The notes under the pieces are model-generated. The model did no database searches and had not been told where the DNA came from. It was given only the letters and a program-made list of their open reading frames with translations. This document shows, in pieces, positions 1-7,829 of a DNA stretch of 64,000 nt. The DNA is from Alistipes excrementigallinarum (GTDB taxonomy: Bacteria > Bacteroidota > Bacteroidia > Bacteroidales > Rikenellaceae). Positions within the stretch are counted from its first letter, which is position 1. The number at the start of each line of letters is the position of its first letter. The position numbers and the translations under genes are program-made. The stretch spans positions 32,361-96,360 of the forward strand of contig DXIP01000021.1 in the NCBI GenBank assembly GCA_019112825.1, in the 5' to 3' direction.

Positions 1-1
1 C

Positions 2-604
2 TATGCCCGCAACAACTGCCGACGCTTCCACATGACCGACGATTTTTCCGTCCCGGAGTACATGCCCCGCAAGCTCCGCATTCTCGAAAGCCGCGACCCG
101 CGGGTCTTTCTAATGACCGGCATGAGCGACTTCTCGGACTGGCGGCCCGAGTGGACGACGGAAGTTTTCAATCGCATGGCCCGCAATCCGCAGCACGCCT
201 ACCTCTTTCTGACCAAACGTCCCGAGCGGCTCGACCTGCAGACCGACGACGACAACGTCTGGATGGGTGTCACCGTGACGTGCGAGGCGGAGAAGGGGCG
301 CATTGCCGCGCTGCGCCAACACGCTAGGGCCCGTCACTACCATGTGACTTTCGAGCCGCTGTTCGGGCCAATCGAAGGGCTCGACCTGACGGGCGTGGAG
401 TGGATCGTCGTCGGTACCGAGACCGGACGCCGCCGCGGCAAGGTCGATGCCCGGCCCGAATGGGTGAGGGGCATTGTCGCCCAGGCCCGGGCGCAGGGCG
501 TGGCGGTCTTCATGAAGGAGGATCTGTTGCCGATTATGGGTGAGAGCGACATGATACAAGAGTTACCCGAAGCATTCAAACAAAGAGTATGGAACAGGAA
601 CTGA
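2..604 (+). CDS. DUF5131 family protein (Gp37/Gp68-like), 5' end missing
   Basis: The frame is open from the first bases of the window (reading Y-A-R-N-N-C-R-R-F-H before the first internal Met), so the gene begins upstream and the visible 200 residues are the C-terminal part. The sequence is of the DUF5131 type: FLMTGMSDFSD, the LTKRPERL motif near the middle and the WVRGIVAQARAQGVAVFMKEDL segment near the end. Family members carry an N-terminal cysteine cluster, expected just outside the window. The stop overlaps the start of the next radical SAM gene by 16 nt, so the two are translationally coupled. Paired radical SAM genes like this are known from Bacteroidetes mobile cassettes; the biochemical role is unknown. 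Confidence 0.8.
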   Translation, partial: YARNNCRRFHMTDDFSVPEYMPRKLRILESRDPRVFLMTGMSDFSDWRPEWTTEVFNRMARNPQHAYLFLTKRPERLDLQTDDDNVWMGVTVTCEAEKGRIAALRQHARARHYHVTFEPLFGPIEGLDLTGVEWIVVGTETGRRRGKVDARPEWVRGIVAQARAQGVAVFMKEDLLPIMGESDMIQELPEAFKQRVWNRN

Positions 605-1467
605 TTCGCGACATCGACGTGCAGAGCGTCATGACCCGCTCGTCGCTGCCCGTAGGCGGCTATTCGGTCAATCCCTATGTGGGGTGTCCCCACGCCTGCA
701 AGTATTGCTACGCTTCGTTCATGAAGCGCTTCACGGGCCACACCGAACCGTGGGGCTCGTTTCTCGACGTCAAGCACTGGAGGCCCATCGGCAATCCGCA
801 CCGCTTCGACGGCGAACGCATCGTCATCGGCTCGGTGACCGACGGCTACAACCCCTTCGAGGAGCAGTTCCGGCGCACGCGCCGGCTGCTCGAGGAGCTG
901 CGCGGCACGACGGCCGAGATTATGATCTGCACCAAGTCGGACCTTGTGCTGCGCGACCTGGAGCTGTTGCGGGAATTTCCGCGCGTGACGGTCTCGTGGT
1001 CGGTCAACACGCTCGATGAGACCTTCCGCGCCGACATGGACCGTGCGGTGAGCATCGAGCGGCGGCTCGAGGCCATGCGGCAGGTCTACGAGGCGGGCAT
1101 CCGCACCGTCTGCTTCATATCGCCGATTTTCCCGGGCATCACCGACCCGAAGGCCATCATCGAGCGGGTGCGCGAGTATGCCGACCTCGTCTGGCTCGAG
1201 AATCTCAACCTGCGCGGGCAGTTCAAGGGGACCATCATGGCCTACATCCGCGAAAAGCACCCCGAGCTGGTGCCTTTATACGAGGATATCTACAACCGCC
1301 GCCGGACGGACTACTGGCAGGCACTCGAGCGGGAGATGGCCGACTACGCTGCCGCCAACGGAATGCCCTACCGCGTCAACGACCTCCCCTACGGCCGCTC
1401 CGAGAAGGGGCATCCGGTCGTGGTCAACTACTTCTACCACGAGAAAATCCGCCGCTCCAACCGGTAA
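589..1467 (+). CDS. SPL-like radical SAM protein (second member of the pair)
   Basis: A 292-residue radical SAM enzyme. The cluster motif CPHACKYC (C-x3-C-x2-C) lies at about residues 34-41, within a GYSVNPYVGC context typical of spore-photoproduct-lyase-like Rv2578c/PA0069-type proteins. It should bind a 4Fe-4S cluster and S-adenosylmethionine; the substrate is unknown. The start overlaps the end of the DUF5131 gene by 16 nt. I recall this type being annotated as 'radical SAM mobile pair protein B', which fits the neighbouring HxlR regulator and flavoprotein, but I cannot confirm that here. No clear terminator follows. Confidence 0.85.
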   Translation: MEQELIRDIDVQSVMTRSSLPVGGYSVNPYVGCPHACKYCYASFMKRFTGHTEPWGSFLDVKHWRPIGNPHRFDGERIVIGSVTDGYNPFEEQFRRTRRLLEELRGTTAEIMICTKSDLVLRDLELLREFPRVTVSWSVNTLDETFRADMDRAVSIERRLEAMRQVYEAGIRTVCFISPIFPGITDPKAIIERVREYADLVWLENLNLRGQFKGTIMAYIREKHPELVPLYEDIYNRRRTDYWQALEREMADYAAANGMPYRVNDLPYGRSEKGHPVVVNYFYHEKIRRSNR

Positions 1468-1609
1468 CAGGCGGAAGCGACACACCCGGGCGAGGTGCGG
1501 CAAGGCCGGAGGCAGAAGGCTGACCCTGAACGGTAAGGGGCGTCCGAAACAGGGAGACAGGAGCCGGTAGAACGCGCTCAGGGAAAGGGCTGACCTTCGG
1601 AGGCGGGCT

Positions 1610-1963
1610 CTACCCGCGCGGGCCGTACTTGCGCTCGAAGAGGTCCGCATGGCTCTGCCCCCACGCAATCATGGCGTCGATGAGCGGCAGCAGCGAGGCC
1701 CCCAGCTCCGTGAGCGAGTACTCCGAGCGTGGAGGGAGCTCGGCATAGATGGTCTTGGCCACCAGCCCGTCCTCGACCAGCTCGCGGAGCTGGAGGTCGA
1801 GCACGCGGGGCGTCGCCTCGGGCAGCTGACGGTGGAGTTCGCTCGGCCGCAGCGGCCGGTGGCGCAGTTCGTCCAGAATGCAGGACTTCCACTTCGAATC
1901 GATAAGGCTCATGGTCAGCCGCAGCGGGCAGTCCAGGTCGACGGGAATCTTTCGTTCGTACAT
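1610..1963 (-). CDS. HxlR-family winged-helix transcriptional regulator
   Basis: A 117-residue one-domain regulator with the HxlR/DUF24 layout: a Cys near the N-terminus (DCPLRLTMSLIDSKWK), helix-turn-helix (ILDELRHRPLRPSELHRQLPEATPRVLDLQLRELVEDGLV), then the wing and LTELGASLLPLIDAMIAWG. I chose ATG at 1963 over an upstream GTG at 1984, because a TATCTTTG promoter element sits at 1986-1993 and transcription would begin near 1979, downstream of the GTG. Family members often sense electrophiles or redox stress through the conserved Cys. It is divergent from an NTF2-like/flavoprotein operon and probably represses it and itself through the palindromes at 2019-2058. Confidence 0.9.
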   Translation of the reverse strand: MYERKIPVDLDCPLRLTMSLIDSKWKSCILDELRHRPLRPSELHRQLPEATPRVLDLQLRELVEDGLVAKTIYAELPPRSEYSLTELGASLLPLIDAMIAWGQSHADLFERKYGPRG

Positions 1964-1985
1964 GGTGCGGATGGGTTTGGTCACA

Positions 1986-1993
1986 CAAAGATA
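1986..1993 (-). promoter_or_regulatory. -7 element of the HxlR regulator gene
   Basis: Reads TATCTTTG on the minus strand, a full match to the Bacteroidetes TAnnTTTG element. It lies about 23 nt before the chosen ATG, giving a leader of roughly 15 nt and excluding the upstream GTG. Confidence 0.7.
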
Positions 1994-2018
1994 GGGATAA
2001 CCCCCGAAAAGAGGGGTA

Positions 2019-2058
2019 TACCGAAAAAATTTTCGGTACGTGAATCATTTTTCGGTAC
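2019..2058. promoter_or_regulatory. Probable HxlR operator: palindrome plus half-site
   Basis: TACCGAAAAAATTTTCGGTA (2019-2038) is a perfect inverted repeat with 9-bp arms. Its right half TTTTCGGTAC is repeated exactly at 2049-2058, immediately before the TTG of the promoter reading right. The placement between two divergent promoters fits a repressor site for the adjacent HxlR protein. Binding is inferred, not shown. Confidence 0.65.
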
Positions 2059-2089
2059 TTGCGCAGCCGCACGGCGCGTCGTAATTTTG
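2059..2089 (+). promoter_or_regulatory. Promoter of the NTF2-like/flavoprotein operon
   Basis: TTG at 2059-2061 and TAATTTTG at 2082-2089 are separated by 20 nt, matching the Bacteroidetes consensus. The upstream box abuts the putative HxlR half-site at 2049-2058, so a bound regulator should block the polymerase. Predicted leader about 27 nt. Confidence 0.65.
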
Positions 2090-2123
2090 CGGTTGAACGA
2101 AAAACCCCTAAAACACCAAGCGT

Positions 2124-2507
2124 ATGAGAGCAAGCATCGAAGAGTACAAGGCCGTCGAGCAGGCGGCCATGAAGTTCGTCAGGAGCGTGGCCGAGGGCGA
2201 CAGCACGCCGGCCCGCGAGCTGTTCATCGACGGGGCCGTGCTGTTCGGCTATCTGGACGGCCGTCTTGAGCACGGCAGCATCGAGCAGTTCTACCACAAC
2301 GTCGACACGGTCGCTGCCGGGCAGGAGTTCCGGGCGCGCGTCGACGTCCTCGACGTCGAGGAGACGCTGGCCGTCGTCCGCGTGCTCGAGGAGCGGTGGG
2401 GCGGCCGCATCGACTTCACCGACTATCTGCTGATGATGAAGATGGATGGCCGGTGGCGCTGCGTCGCAAAGGCCTACAACCAGAATTCCGATACCATTAA
2501 AAAATAA
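2124..2507 (+). CDS. NTF2-like (putative lumazine-binding family) protein
   Basis: A 127-residue single-domain protein with the cone-shaped NTF2/SnoaL-like pattern: N-terminal helices (YKAVEQAAMKFVRSVAEGD), a first strand region with GAVLFGYLDGRLEHGSIEQF, then alternating strands ending MKMDGRWRCVAKAYNQN. It resembles the Bacteroidetes 'putative lumazine-binding' group; no catalytic residues can be named. It is first in an operon with the flavoprotein that starts 16 nt later, and a TAATTTTG promoter and HxlR-type palindromes lie upstream. A role in handling a small toxic compound under HxlR control is inference. Confidence 0.8.
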   Translation: MRASIEEYKAVEQAAMKFVRSVAEGDSTPARELFIDGAVLFGYLDGRLEHGSIEQFYHNVDTVAAGQEFRARVDVLDVEETLAVVRVLEERWGGRIDFTDYLLMMKMDGRWRCVAKAYNQNSDTIKK

Positions 2508-2523
2508 CAAGGGAGATACCACC

Positions 2524-3312
2524 ATGAAGATTACGGTCATTACGGGCAGCCCCCGCCGCAAGGGCAACAGCTTTGCCATGACGGAGGCATTCATCCGGGC
2601 TGCGGAGCAGCGCGGCCACACCATCGAGCGGTTCGACGCCGCCTTTCTGAAGATTGGCGGCTGCCACGCCTGCATGACGTGCTACAAGACGGGCAAAGCC
2701 TGCTCGTTCGACGACGATTTCAACCGCATCGCGCCGGCCATTCTCGAGTCGGAGGCCGTCGTATTCACCATGCCGGTCTACTGGTACTCGATTCCGGCGC
2801 AAATCAAGGGGGTCATCGACCGCCTCTTCTCACTGGTGGTGGGCGGCAAGGCGTACGCCGGCAAGAAGTGCGCGCTGATTGCCTGCTGCGAAGAGGAGGA
2901 GATGACGGTGTTCGACGGCGTACGGGTACCCATGGAGCGCACGGCCGCCCTGCTCAAGTGGGAGATGGTCGGACAGGTGCTCATCCCCGGCGTGCTGAAC
3001 GAGGGCGACATCGACCGCACGGAGGGCTGCCGCTCTGGCAGAGCGCTTCTGAGCCACACGCCGCAGCCGCTCCGCTATCGCTGTAGAGGCGGGAAGGGCG
3101 TCGCGTTCCGGCCCCGCGCAACAGACGCAGCGGAGGTCGCCGCGCTTCGGCCTCGCACAACGGAGGCGGCGGAAGGCGTCGCACGACAACCCCATCGGGA
3201 CAATCCCGGGCTTGTGAACGAGCCCGGGATTTTTTTGCCCCCGGCGCAGGCAGCGGAAGGACCGTCCGGCCGGAGCTCCGCGCGCCCCGGCGGTCCAGAA
3301 ACGGGCGGATGA
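2524..3312 (+). CDS. NAD(P)H-dependent FMN reductase/flavodoxin-family protein, apparent C-terminal frameshift
   Basis: Starts MKITVITGSPRRKGNSFAM, with the FMN phosphate-binding loop GSPRRKGNS, followed by CHACMTCYKTGKACSFDDDF and the flavin-contact stretch MPVYWYSIPAQIKGVIDRLF, as in iron-sulfur-flavoprotein-like NADPH reductases. The literal frame runs to 3312, but the last ~90 residues are low-complexity and run over a repeat and a rho-independent terminator. Removing one G from GGG at 3024-3026 gives the natural-looking end DRTEAAALAERF and a stop at 3050-3052, about 175 residues, usual for the family. So the intact gene is probably 2524..3052 with a one-base insertion or sequence error. 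Cotranscribed with the NTF2-like gene. Confidence 0.75.
   Translation: MKITVITGSPRRKGNSFAMTEAFIRAAEQRGHTIERFDAAFLKIGGCHACMTCYKTGKACSFDDDFNRIAPAILESEAVVFTMPVYWYSIPAQIKGVIDRLFSLVVGGKAYAGKKCALIACCEEEEMTVFDGVRVPMERTAALLKWEMVGQVLIPGVLNEGDIDRTEGCRSGRALLSHTPQPLRYRCRGGKGVAFRPRATDAAEVAALRPRTTEAAEGVARQPHRDNPGLVNEPGIFLPPAQAAEGPSGRSSARPGGPETGG
3092..3185 (+). repeat. Imperfect tandem repeat (~43-nt unit)
   Basis: Two diverged copies of a unit built around 'gtcgcg-ttccggccccgcgcaacagacgcagcgga' lie between the frameshifted flavoprotein end and the terminator. GC-rich with no evident coding value. Confidence 0.4.
3202..3236 (+). terminator. Rho-independent terminator after the flavoprotein operon
   Basis: An 11-bp perfect stem (AATCCCGGGCT / AGCCCGGGATT) with an 8-nt loop, followed by a run of T. 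It lies inside the literal extended flavoprotein frame, which argues that the extension is not a real protein end. Confidence 0.85.
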
Positions 3313-3455
3313 CGGCGCGTCGCCTCGGCGGAGCATGGCCCGGCGCTCCCGCGGCAAAGGCGGCGCCGGCCGCCGTTCAGACCGCCATACGGACCGTTCA
3401 TCCCCCGAAAAGGCGAGTTCGGAGGATTCTCATCCCGGGGCCGCGGCGCCCGCGC

Positions 3456-3463
3456 TATTTTTG
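3456..3463 (+). promoter_or_regulatory. -7 element of the RND efflux operon
   Basis: TATTTTTG matches TAnnTTTG. It lies 43 nt before the ATG at 3507, leaving a leader of about 35 nt. No clear upstream TTTG box. Confidence 0.55.
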
Positions 3464-3506
3464 TACCGTTAAAAACTGTACAAAAAACTATCAATCTTCG
3501 CATACC

Positions 3507-6500
3507 ATGTTCCAATCCATCGTCCGCTTTGCGGTCACGAAAAAACTCTTCGTCGGATTGACCACCCTCTTCCTGCTGGCGGGAGGAATCTATTCGATGA
3601 TGACGCTTCCGGTCGACGCCGTGCCGGACATCACCAACAACCAGGTGCAGATTGTGACCGTCTCCCCCACGCTCGCTCCGCAGGAGGTCGAGCAGCTCAT
3701 CACCTTCCCCATCGAGGTGGCGATGAGCAACATCATGAACGTCCAGGAGATTCGCTCCGTGTCGCGCTTCGGTCTGTCGGTCGTCACGGTGGTCTTCAAG
3801 GAGAGCGTGCCGATTCTCGACGCCCGGCAGCTCATCAACGAACAGATACAGACCGTCGCCGGAGAGATTCCCCCCGAGCTGGGCACCCCCGAGATGATGC
3901 CCATCACCACGGGTCTGGGCGAAATCTACCAGTATACGCTCGACGTCGAGCCGGGCTACGAGAAGCGCTACGACGCCATGGAGTTGCGCACCATCCAGGA
4001 CTGGATTGTCAAGCGCCAGCTGTCGGGCATCCCGGGAATCGTCGAAATCAACAGCTTCGGAGGCTACCTCAAGCAGTATGAGGTGGCCGTCGACCCCGAC
4101 GCCCTCTACTCGCTCAACATCACCATCGGCGACGTCTTCGAGGCGCTGAGCCGCAACAACGAGAACACGGGCGGCAGCTATATCGAGAAGATTAACCGTG
4201 CCTACTACATCCGCTCCGAGGGTATGATTTCGTCGCTCGACGACATCCGCCGCATCGTGGTGGCCAACCGCGGCGGCATCCCGATTCACGTGAGCGACGT
4301 GGGCACCGTGAAGTTCGGCTCGGCCAAGCGCTTCGGCGCCATGACGCGCGACGGCAAGGGCGAGTGCGTCGGCGGCATCGCCATGATGCTCAAGGGGGCC
4401 AACGCCAACGTGGTCACCCGCGAGTTGGAGTCGCGCGTGGAGAAAATCCAGAAGATGCTGCCCGAAGGGGTCACCATCAACCCCTATCTGAACCGCTCGG
4501 AGCTGGTCAACCGCAACATCTCGACCGTGATTCGCAACCTCATCGAGGGGGCCATCATCGTCTTCATCGTGCTGATGCTCTTCCTGGGCAACGTCCGCGC
4601 CGGCCTGATTGTCGCCTCGGTCATCCCGCTGGCTATGCTCTTCACATTCATCCTCATGCACATATTCGGCGTTTCGGCCAACCTGATGAGTCTGGGCGCC
4701 ATCGACTTCGGTATTGTCGTCGACGGCTCCATCGTCATCGTCGAGGGAATCCTCGCCCACCTCTTCGTGCGACAGAACCTCGGCCGCACGCTCTCCCGCC
4801 GCGAAATGGACGAGCAAATCATCGCCGGTGCCGGCAACGTGGTCCGCTCGGCCACCTTCGCCGTCATCATCATCCTCATCGTCTTCTTCCCGATTCTCAC
4901 GCTGACGGGCATCGAGGGCAAGTACTTCACCCCGATGGCCAAGACGCTCGTATTCTGCATCATCGGAGCGCTGCTGCTCTCGCTGACCTACGTGCCGATG
5001 ATGTCGTCGCTCGTACTGCGGCGCCGCATCAGCGACCGTCCGACCTTCGCCGACCGCTTCTTCGCCTGGCTCAACCGCATCTACCAGCGCTGCCTGGCCT
5101 TCTGCCTGCGCTTCAGCTGGGGGACCGTCGCCGTGGCCGTGGCGGCCTTCATCGGCAGCCTCATGCTCTTCACGCGGCTCGGTGCGGAGTTCATCCCCAC
5201 GCTCGACGAGGGTGACTTCGCCATGCAGATGACCCTGCCGGCCGGAAGCTCGCTCACGCGCAGCATCGCCGTCTCGGAGCAGGCCGAGAAGATTCTGATG
5301 GAGAACTTCCCCGAAATCAAACACGTCGTGGCCAAAATCGGTACGGCCGAGGTGCCGACCGACCCCATGGCCGTCGAGGATGCCGACGTGATGATTGTCA
5401 TGAAGCCCTTCGAGGAGTGGACCAGCGCCTCGTCGCGCGCCGAACTGGTCGAGAAGATGAAGGCGGCGCTCGATACGATTCCCGACGTGGAGTTCAACTT
5501 CAGCCAGCCCATCCAGCTGCGCTTCAACGAGCTGATGACGGGCGCCAAGGCCGACATCGCCATCAAGCTCTACGGCGAGGACATGGCCGAGCTCTACGAC
5601 AAGGCGCGCGAGGCGGCCCGCTACGTCGAGCAGGTGCCCGGAGCTTCGGACGTGCTGGTCGAGCAGGCGATGGGTCTGCCGCAGCTCGTAGTGAAGTACA
5701 ACCGTGCCAAGATTGCCCGCTACGGCATCAACATCGAGGAGCTCAACAGCATCATCCGCTCGGCCTACGCCGGCGAGACGGCCGGTACGGTCTTCGAGAA
5801 CGAGCGCCGCTTCGACCTGGTCGTACGCCTCGACCAGCGCAAGGTGGCCGACCTGAACCTCGACCGGCTCTTCATCCGCACCTCCGAGGGGATTCAGATT
5901 CCGGTGAGCGAGGTGGCCACCATCGACCTGGTGAACGGCCCGCTGCAGATTAACCGCGACGCCACCAAGCGGCGCGTGGTCATCGGCGTGAACGTCCGCG
6001 ACGCCGACATCCAGCAGGTCGTCGAGTCCATCCGCCAGACGCTCGAACAGCACGTCACGCTCAAGCCGGGCTACTACTTCGAGTACGGCGGTCAGTTCGA
6101 GAACCTCCAGAACGCCATCCGCACGCTGCTGGTCGTGATTCCCGTGGCGCTGATGCTCATCCTGCTGCTGCTCTTCTTCGCCTTCAAGAGCGTGACCTAC
6201 TCGCTGGTGGTCTTCTCGACGGTTCCGCTCTCGATTATCGGCGGCATTCTGGCGCTGTGGCTGCGCGGCCTGCCCTTCAGCATCTCGGCCGGCGTGGGCT
6301 TCATCGCGCTCTTCGGTGTAGCTGTATTAAACGGTATTCTGATGATAAACCACTTCAATGCTCTGAGAGAGAGCACCACACATCGTCTCTCGACCGGCCG
6401 CGTCATCGCCCGCGGCACGCAGCACCTGCTGCGCCCCGTCTTCCTGACCGGACTGGTCGCCTCGCTGGGCTTCGTGCCCATGGCCGTCGCCACCTCGGCC

Positions 6501-7817
6501 GGGGCCGAAGTGCAGCGCCCGCTGGCAACGGTCGTCATCGGCGGACTCTTCGTCTCGACGCTGCTCACGCTCTTCGTCGTCCCGGTATTCTACAGGCTGG
6601 TGGGCTCGGCTCCGCTGCTGCTGCGCCGTCCCCTGCTGCGCCGCCTGCTTCCCGTGCTGATGCTCCCCGCACTGATGCTGCTGCCGCTCGAAGGACACAG
6701 CCAGCAGCGCGTGACGCTCGACGAGGCGGTTGCGATGGCCCTCGAAAACCATCCCCGCCTCAAGTCGGCCGACGCGGCCGTCGAACGGACCCGCGCCATG
6801 CGCGGCGAGTCGTGGGAGCTGGCCCCGACGACGGTCGACTACTCCTTCGGACAGCTCAACGGCACGGAGCGCAACGACCGTGAAATCAGCATCACGCAGT
6901 CGTTCGGCTCGCTGCTCACCCCCTTCTACAAGAATGCGCTCGTGCGGCGCCAGACCGAAACCGGAGGCCACTACCGCGAGCTCGTGCGGCGCGAGGTTGT
7001 CGCCGAGGTCAAGCGCGCCTGGTCCTACTACCTCTACACGCAGGAGCTCTGCCGCCTCTACGCCGACCAGAATGCGCTGGCCGCCGAGCTCTCGCGCACG
7101 AGCGAGCTGCGCTACCAGCAGGGCGACATCACCCGCCTCGAGCAGAGCATGACCGCGACGATGGCCGCCGAGATGCGCAACCGTCTCTTCCAGGCGCAGG
7201 AGGAGCAGAAGGTCGCCGCCGCACGGCTCCAGTGGGCCTGCTATGCCGATGCGCCGCTCATGCCCTCCGACACGCTGCTGACCCGCTTCGATGCGCCGAA
7301 GGAGATTTCGGCCGACCTGCAGCGCAGCTACTTCCAGTCGCAGGTGCGCGAGGCCGAGGCCCGCACGCGGGTCGAGAAGAGCCGCTTCTTCCCCGAGCTC
7401 TCGTTCGGATACCAGCGGCAAAACATCCTCCCCGACAAGGGGCTGAACGCCTACGTCATCGGCGCCTCGTTCCCCATCTTCTTCAACACCCGCCGCAGCC
7501 GCATCCGCCAGGCCAAGGCCGACGCCTACATCGCCCGCAACGATGCGGCGCTCAACCTGCGCAACGTCGACAACCGCATCACCGAGCTGCAGGCCAACCT
7601 GCGCCGCTACGAGGAGAGCCTGCGCTACTACGTCGAATCGGCGCTTCCCGAGGCCGAGACGCTCGTGCGCGCCGCCCGGCTGCAGCTGGCCAACAGCGAG
7701 ACGACCATCGCCGAATACATCATGAGCCTCAATACGGCGCTCGAAATCCGCCGCGGCTACATCGAGACGCTCAACCAGTACAACATCACCGCACTCGAAT
7801 ACGAACTCTACCGATAA
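3507..7817 (+). CDS. CusA/CzcA-family metal RND efflux pump fused to a TolC-family domain
   Basis: A 1436-residue fusion. Residues 1 to ~1040 form a heavy-metal RND pump beginning MFQSIVRFAVTKKLFVG, with the TM4 proton-relay signature DFGIVVDGSIVIVE (Asp400, Asp406, Glu413), as in Czc/Cnr-type divalent-cation pumps rather than the Cu/Ag Cus subtype. Residues ~1066-1436 are a TolC-type outer-membrane factor (VTLDEAVAMALENHPRLK...). At the junction (~1040-1065) a hydrophobic run LLPVLMLPALMLLPLEG followed by HSQ looks like a retained signal peptide. Start chosen at ATG 3507 because the frame upstream lies before the promoter. The adaptor gene follows 12 nt later. Long CzcA proteins of this kind are known in Bacteroidetes; the metal is inferred. 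Confidence 0.92.
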   Translation: MFQSIVRFAVTKKLFVGLTTLFLLAGGIYSMMTLPVDAVPDITNNQVQIVTVSPTLAPQEVEQLITFPIEVAMSNIMNVQEIRSVSRFGLSVVTVVFKESVPILDARQLINEQIQTVAGEIPPELGTPEMMPITTGLGEIYQYTLDVEPGYEKRYDAMELRTIQDWIVKRQLSGIPGIVEINSFGGYLKQYEVAVDPDALYSLNITIGDVFEALSRNNENTGGSYIEKINRAYYIRSEGMISSLDDIRRIVVANRGGIPIHVSDVGTVKFGSAKRFGAMTRDGKGECVGGIAMMLKGANANVVTRELESRVEKIQKMLPEGVTINPYLNRSELVNRNISTVIRNLIEGAIIVFIVLMLFLGNVRAGLIVASVIPLAMLFTFILMHIFGVSANLMSLGAIDFGIVVDGSIVIVEGILAHLFVRQNLGRTLSRREMDEQIIAGAGNVVRSATFAVIIILIVFFPILTLTGIEGKYFTPMAKTLVFCIIGALLLSLTYVPMMSSLVLRRRISDRPTFADRFFAWLNRIYQRCLAFCLRFSWGTVAVAVAAFIGSLMLFTRLGAEFIPTLDEGDFAMQMTLPAGSSLTRSIAVSEQAEKILMENFPEIKHVVAKIGTAEVPTDPMAVEDADVMIVMKPFEEWTSASSRAELVEKMKAALDTIPDVEFNFSQPIQLRFNELMTGAKADIAIKLYGEDMAELYDKAREAARYVEQVPGASDVLVEQAMGLPQLVVKYNRAKIARYGINIEELNSIIRSAYAGETAGTVFENERRFDLVVRLDQRKVADLNLDRLFIRTSEGIQIPVSEVATIDLVNGPLQINRDATKRRVVIGVNVRDADIQQVVESIRQTLEQHVTLKPGYYFEYGGQFENLQNAIRTLLVVIPVALMLILLLLFFAFKSVTYSLVVFSTVPLSIIGGILALWLRGLPFSISAGVGFIALFGVAVLNGILMINHFNALRESTTHRLSTGRVIARGTQHLLRPVFLTGLVASLGFVPMAVATSAGAEVQRPLATVVIGGLFVSTLLTLFVVPVFYRLVGSAPLLLRRPLLRRLLPVLMLPALMLLPLEGHSQQRVTLDEAVAMALENHPRLKSADAAVERTRAMRGESWELAPTTVDYSFGQLNGTERNDREISITQSFGSLLTPFYKNALVRRQTETGGHYRELVRREVVAEVKRAWSYYLYTQELCRLYADQNALAAELSRTSELRYQQGDITRLEQSMTATMAAEMRNRLFQAQEEQKVAAARLQWACYADAPLMPSDTLLTRFDAPKEISADLQRSYFQSQVREAEARTRVEKSRFFPELSFGYQRQNILPDKGLNAYVIGASFPIFFNTRRSRIRQAKADAYIARNDAALNLRNVDNRITELQANLRRYEESLRYYVESALPEAETLVRAARLQLANSETTIAEYIMSLNTALEIRRGYIETLNQYNITALEYELYR

Positions 7818-7829
7818 ACACATCCAGTC

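Noticed and set aside
337..1260. Long minus-strand frame opposite the radical SAM genes
   Set aside because: A shadow frame in GC-rich coding sequence; composition is Arg/His/Val-rich with no family similarity, and the plus-strand genes have clear motifs.
3075..6053. 992-codon minus-strand frame opposite the RND pump
   Set aside because: Rich in Asp/His/Val repeats typical of antisense of a GC-rich gene; the plus strand encodes a recognisable RND pump throughout.
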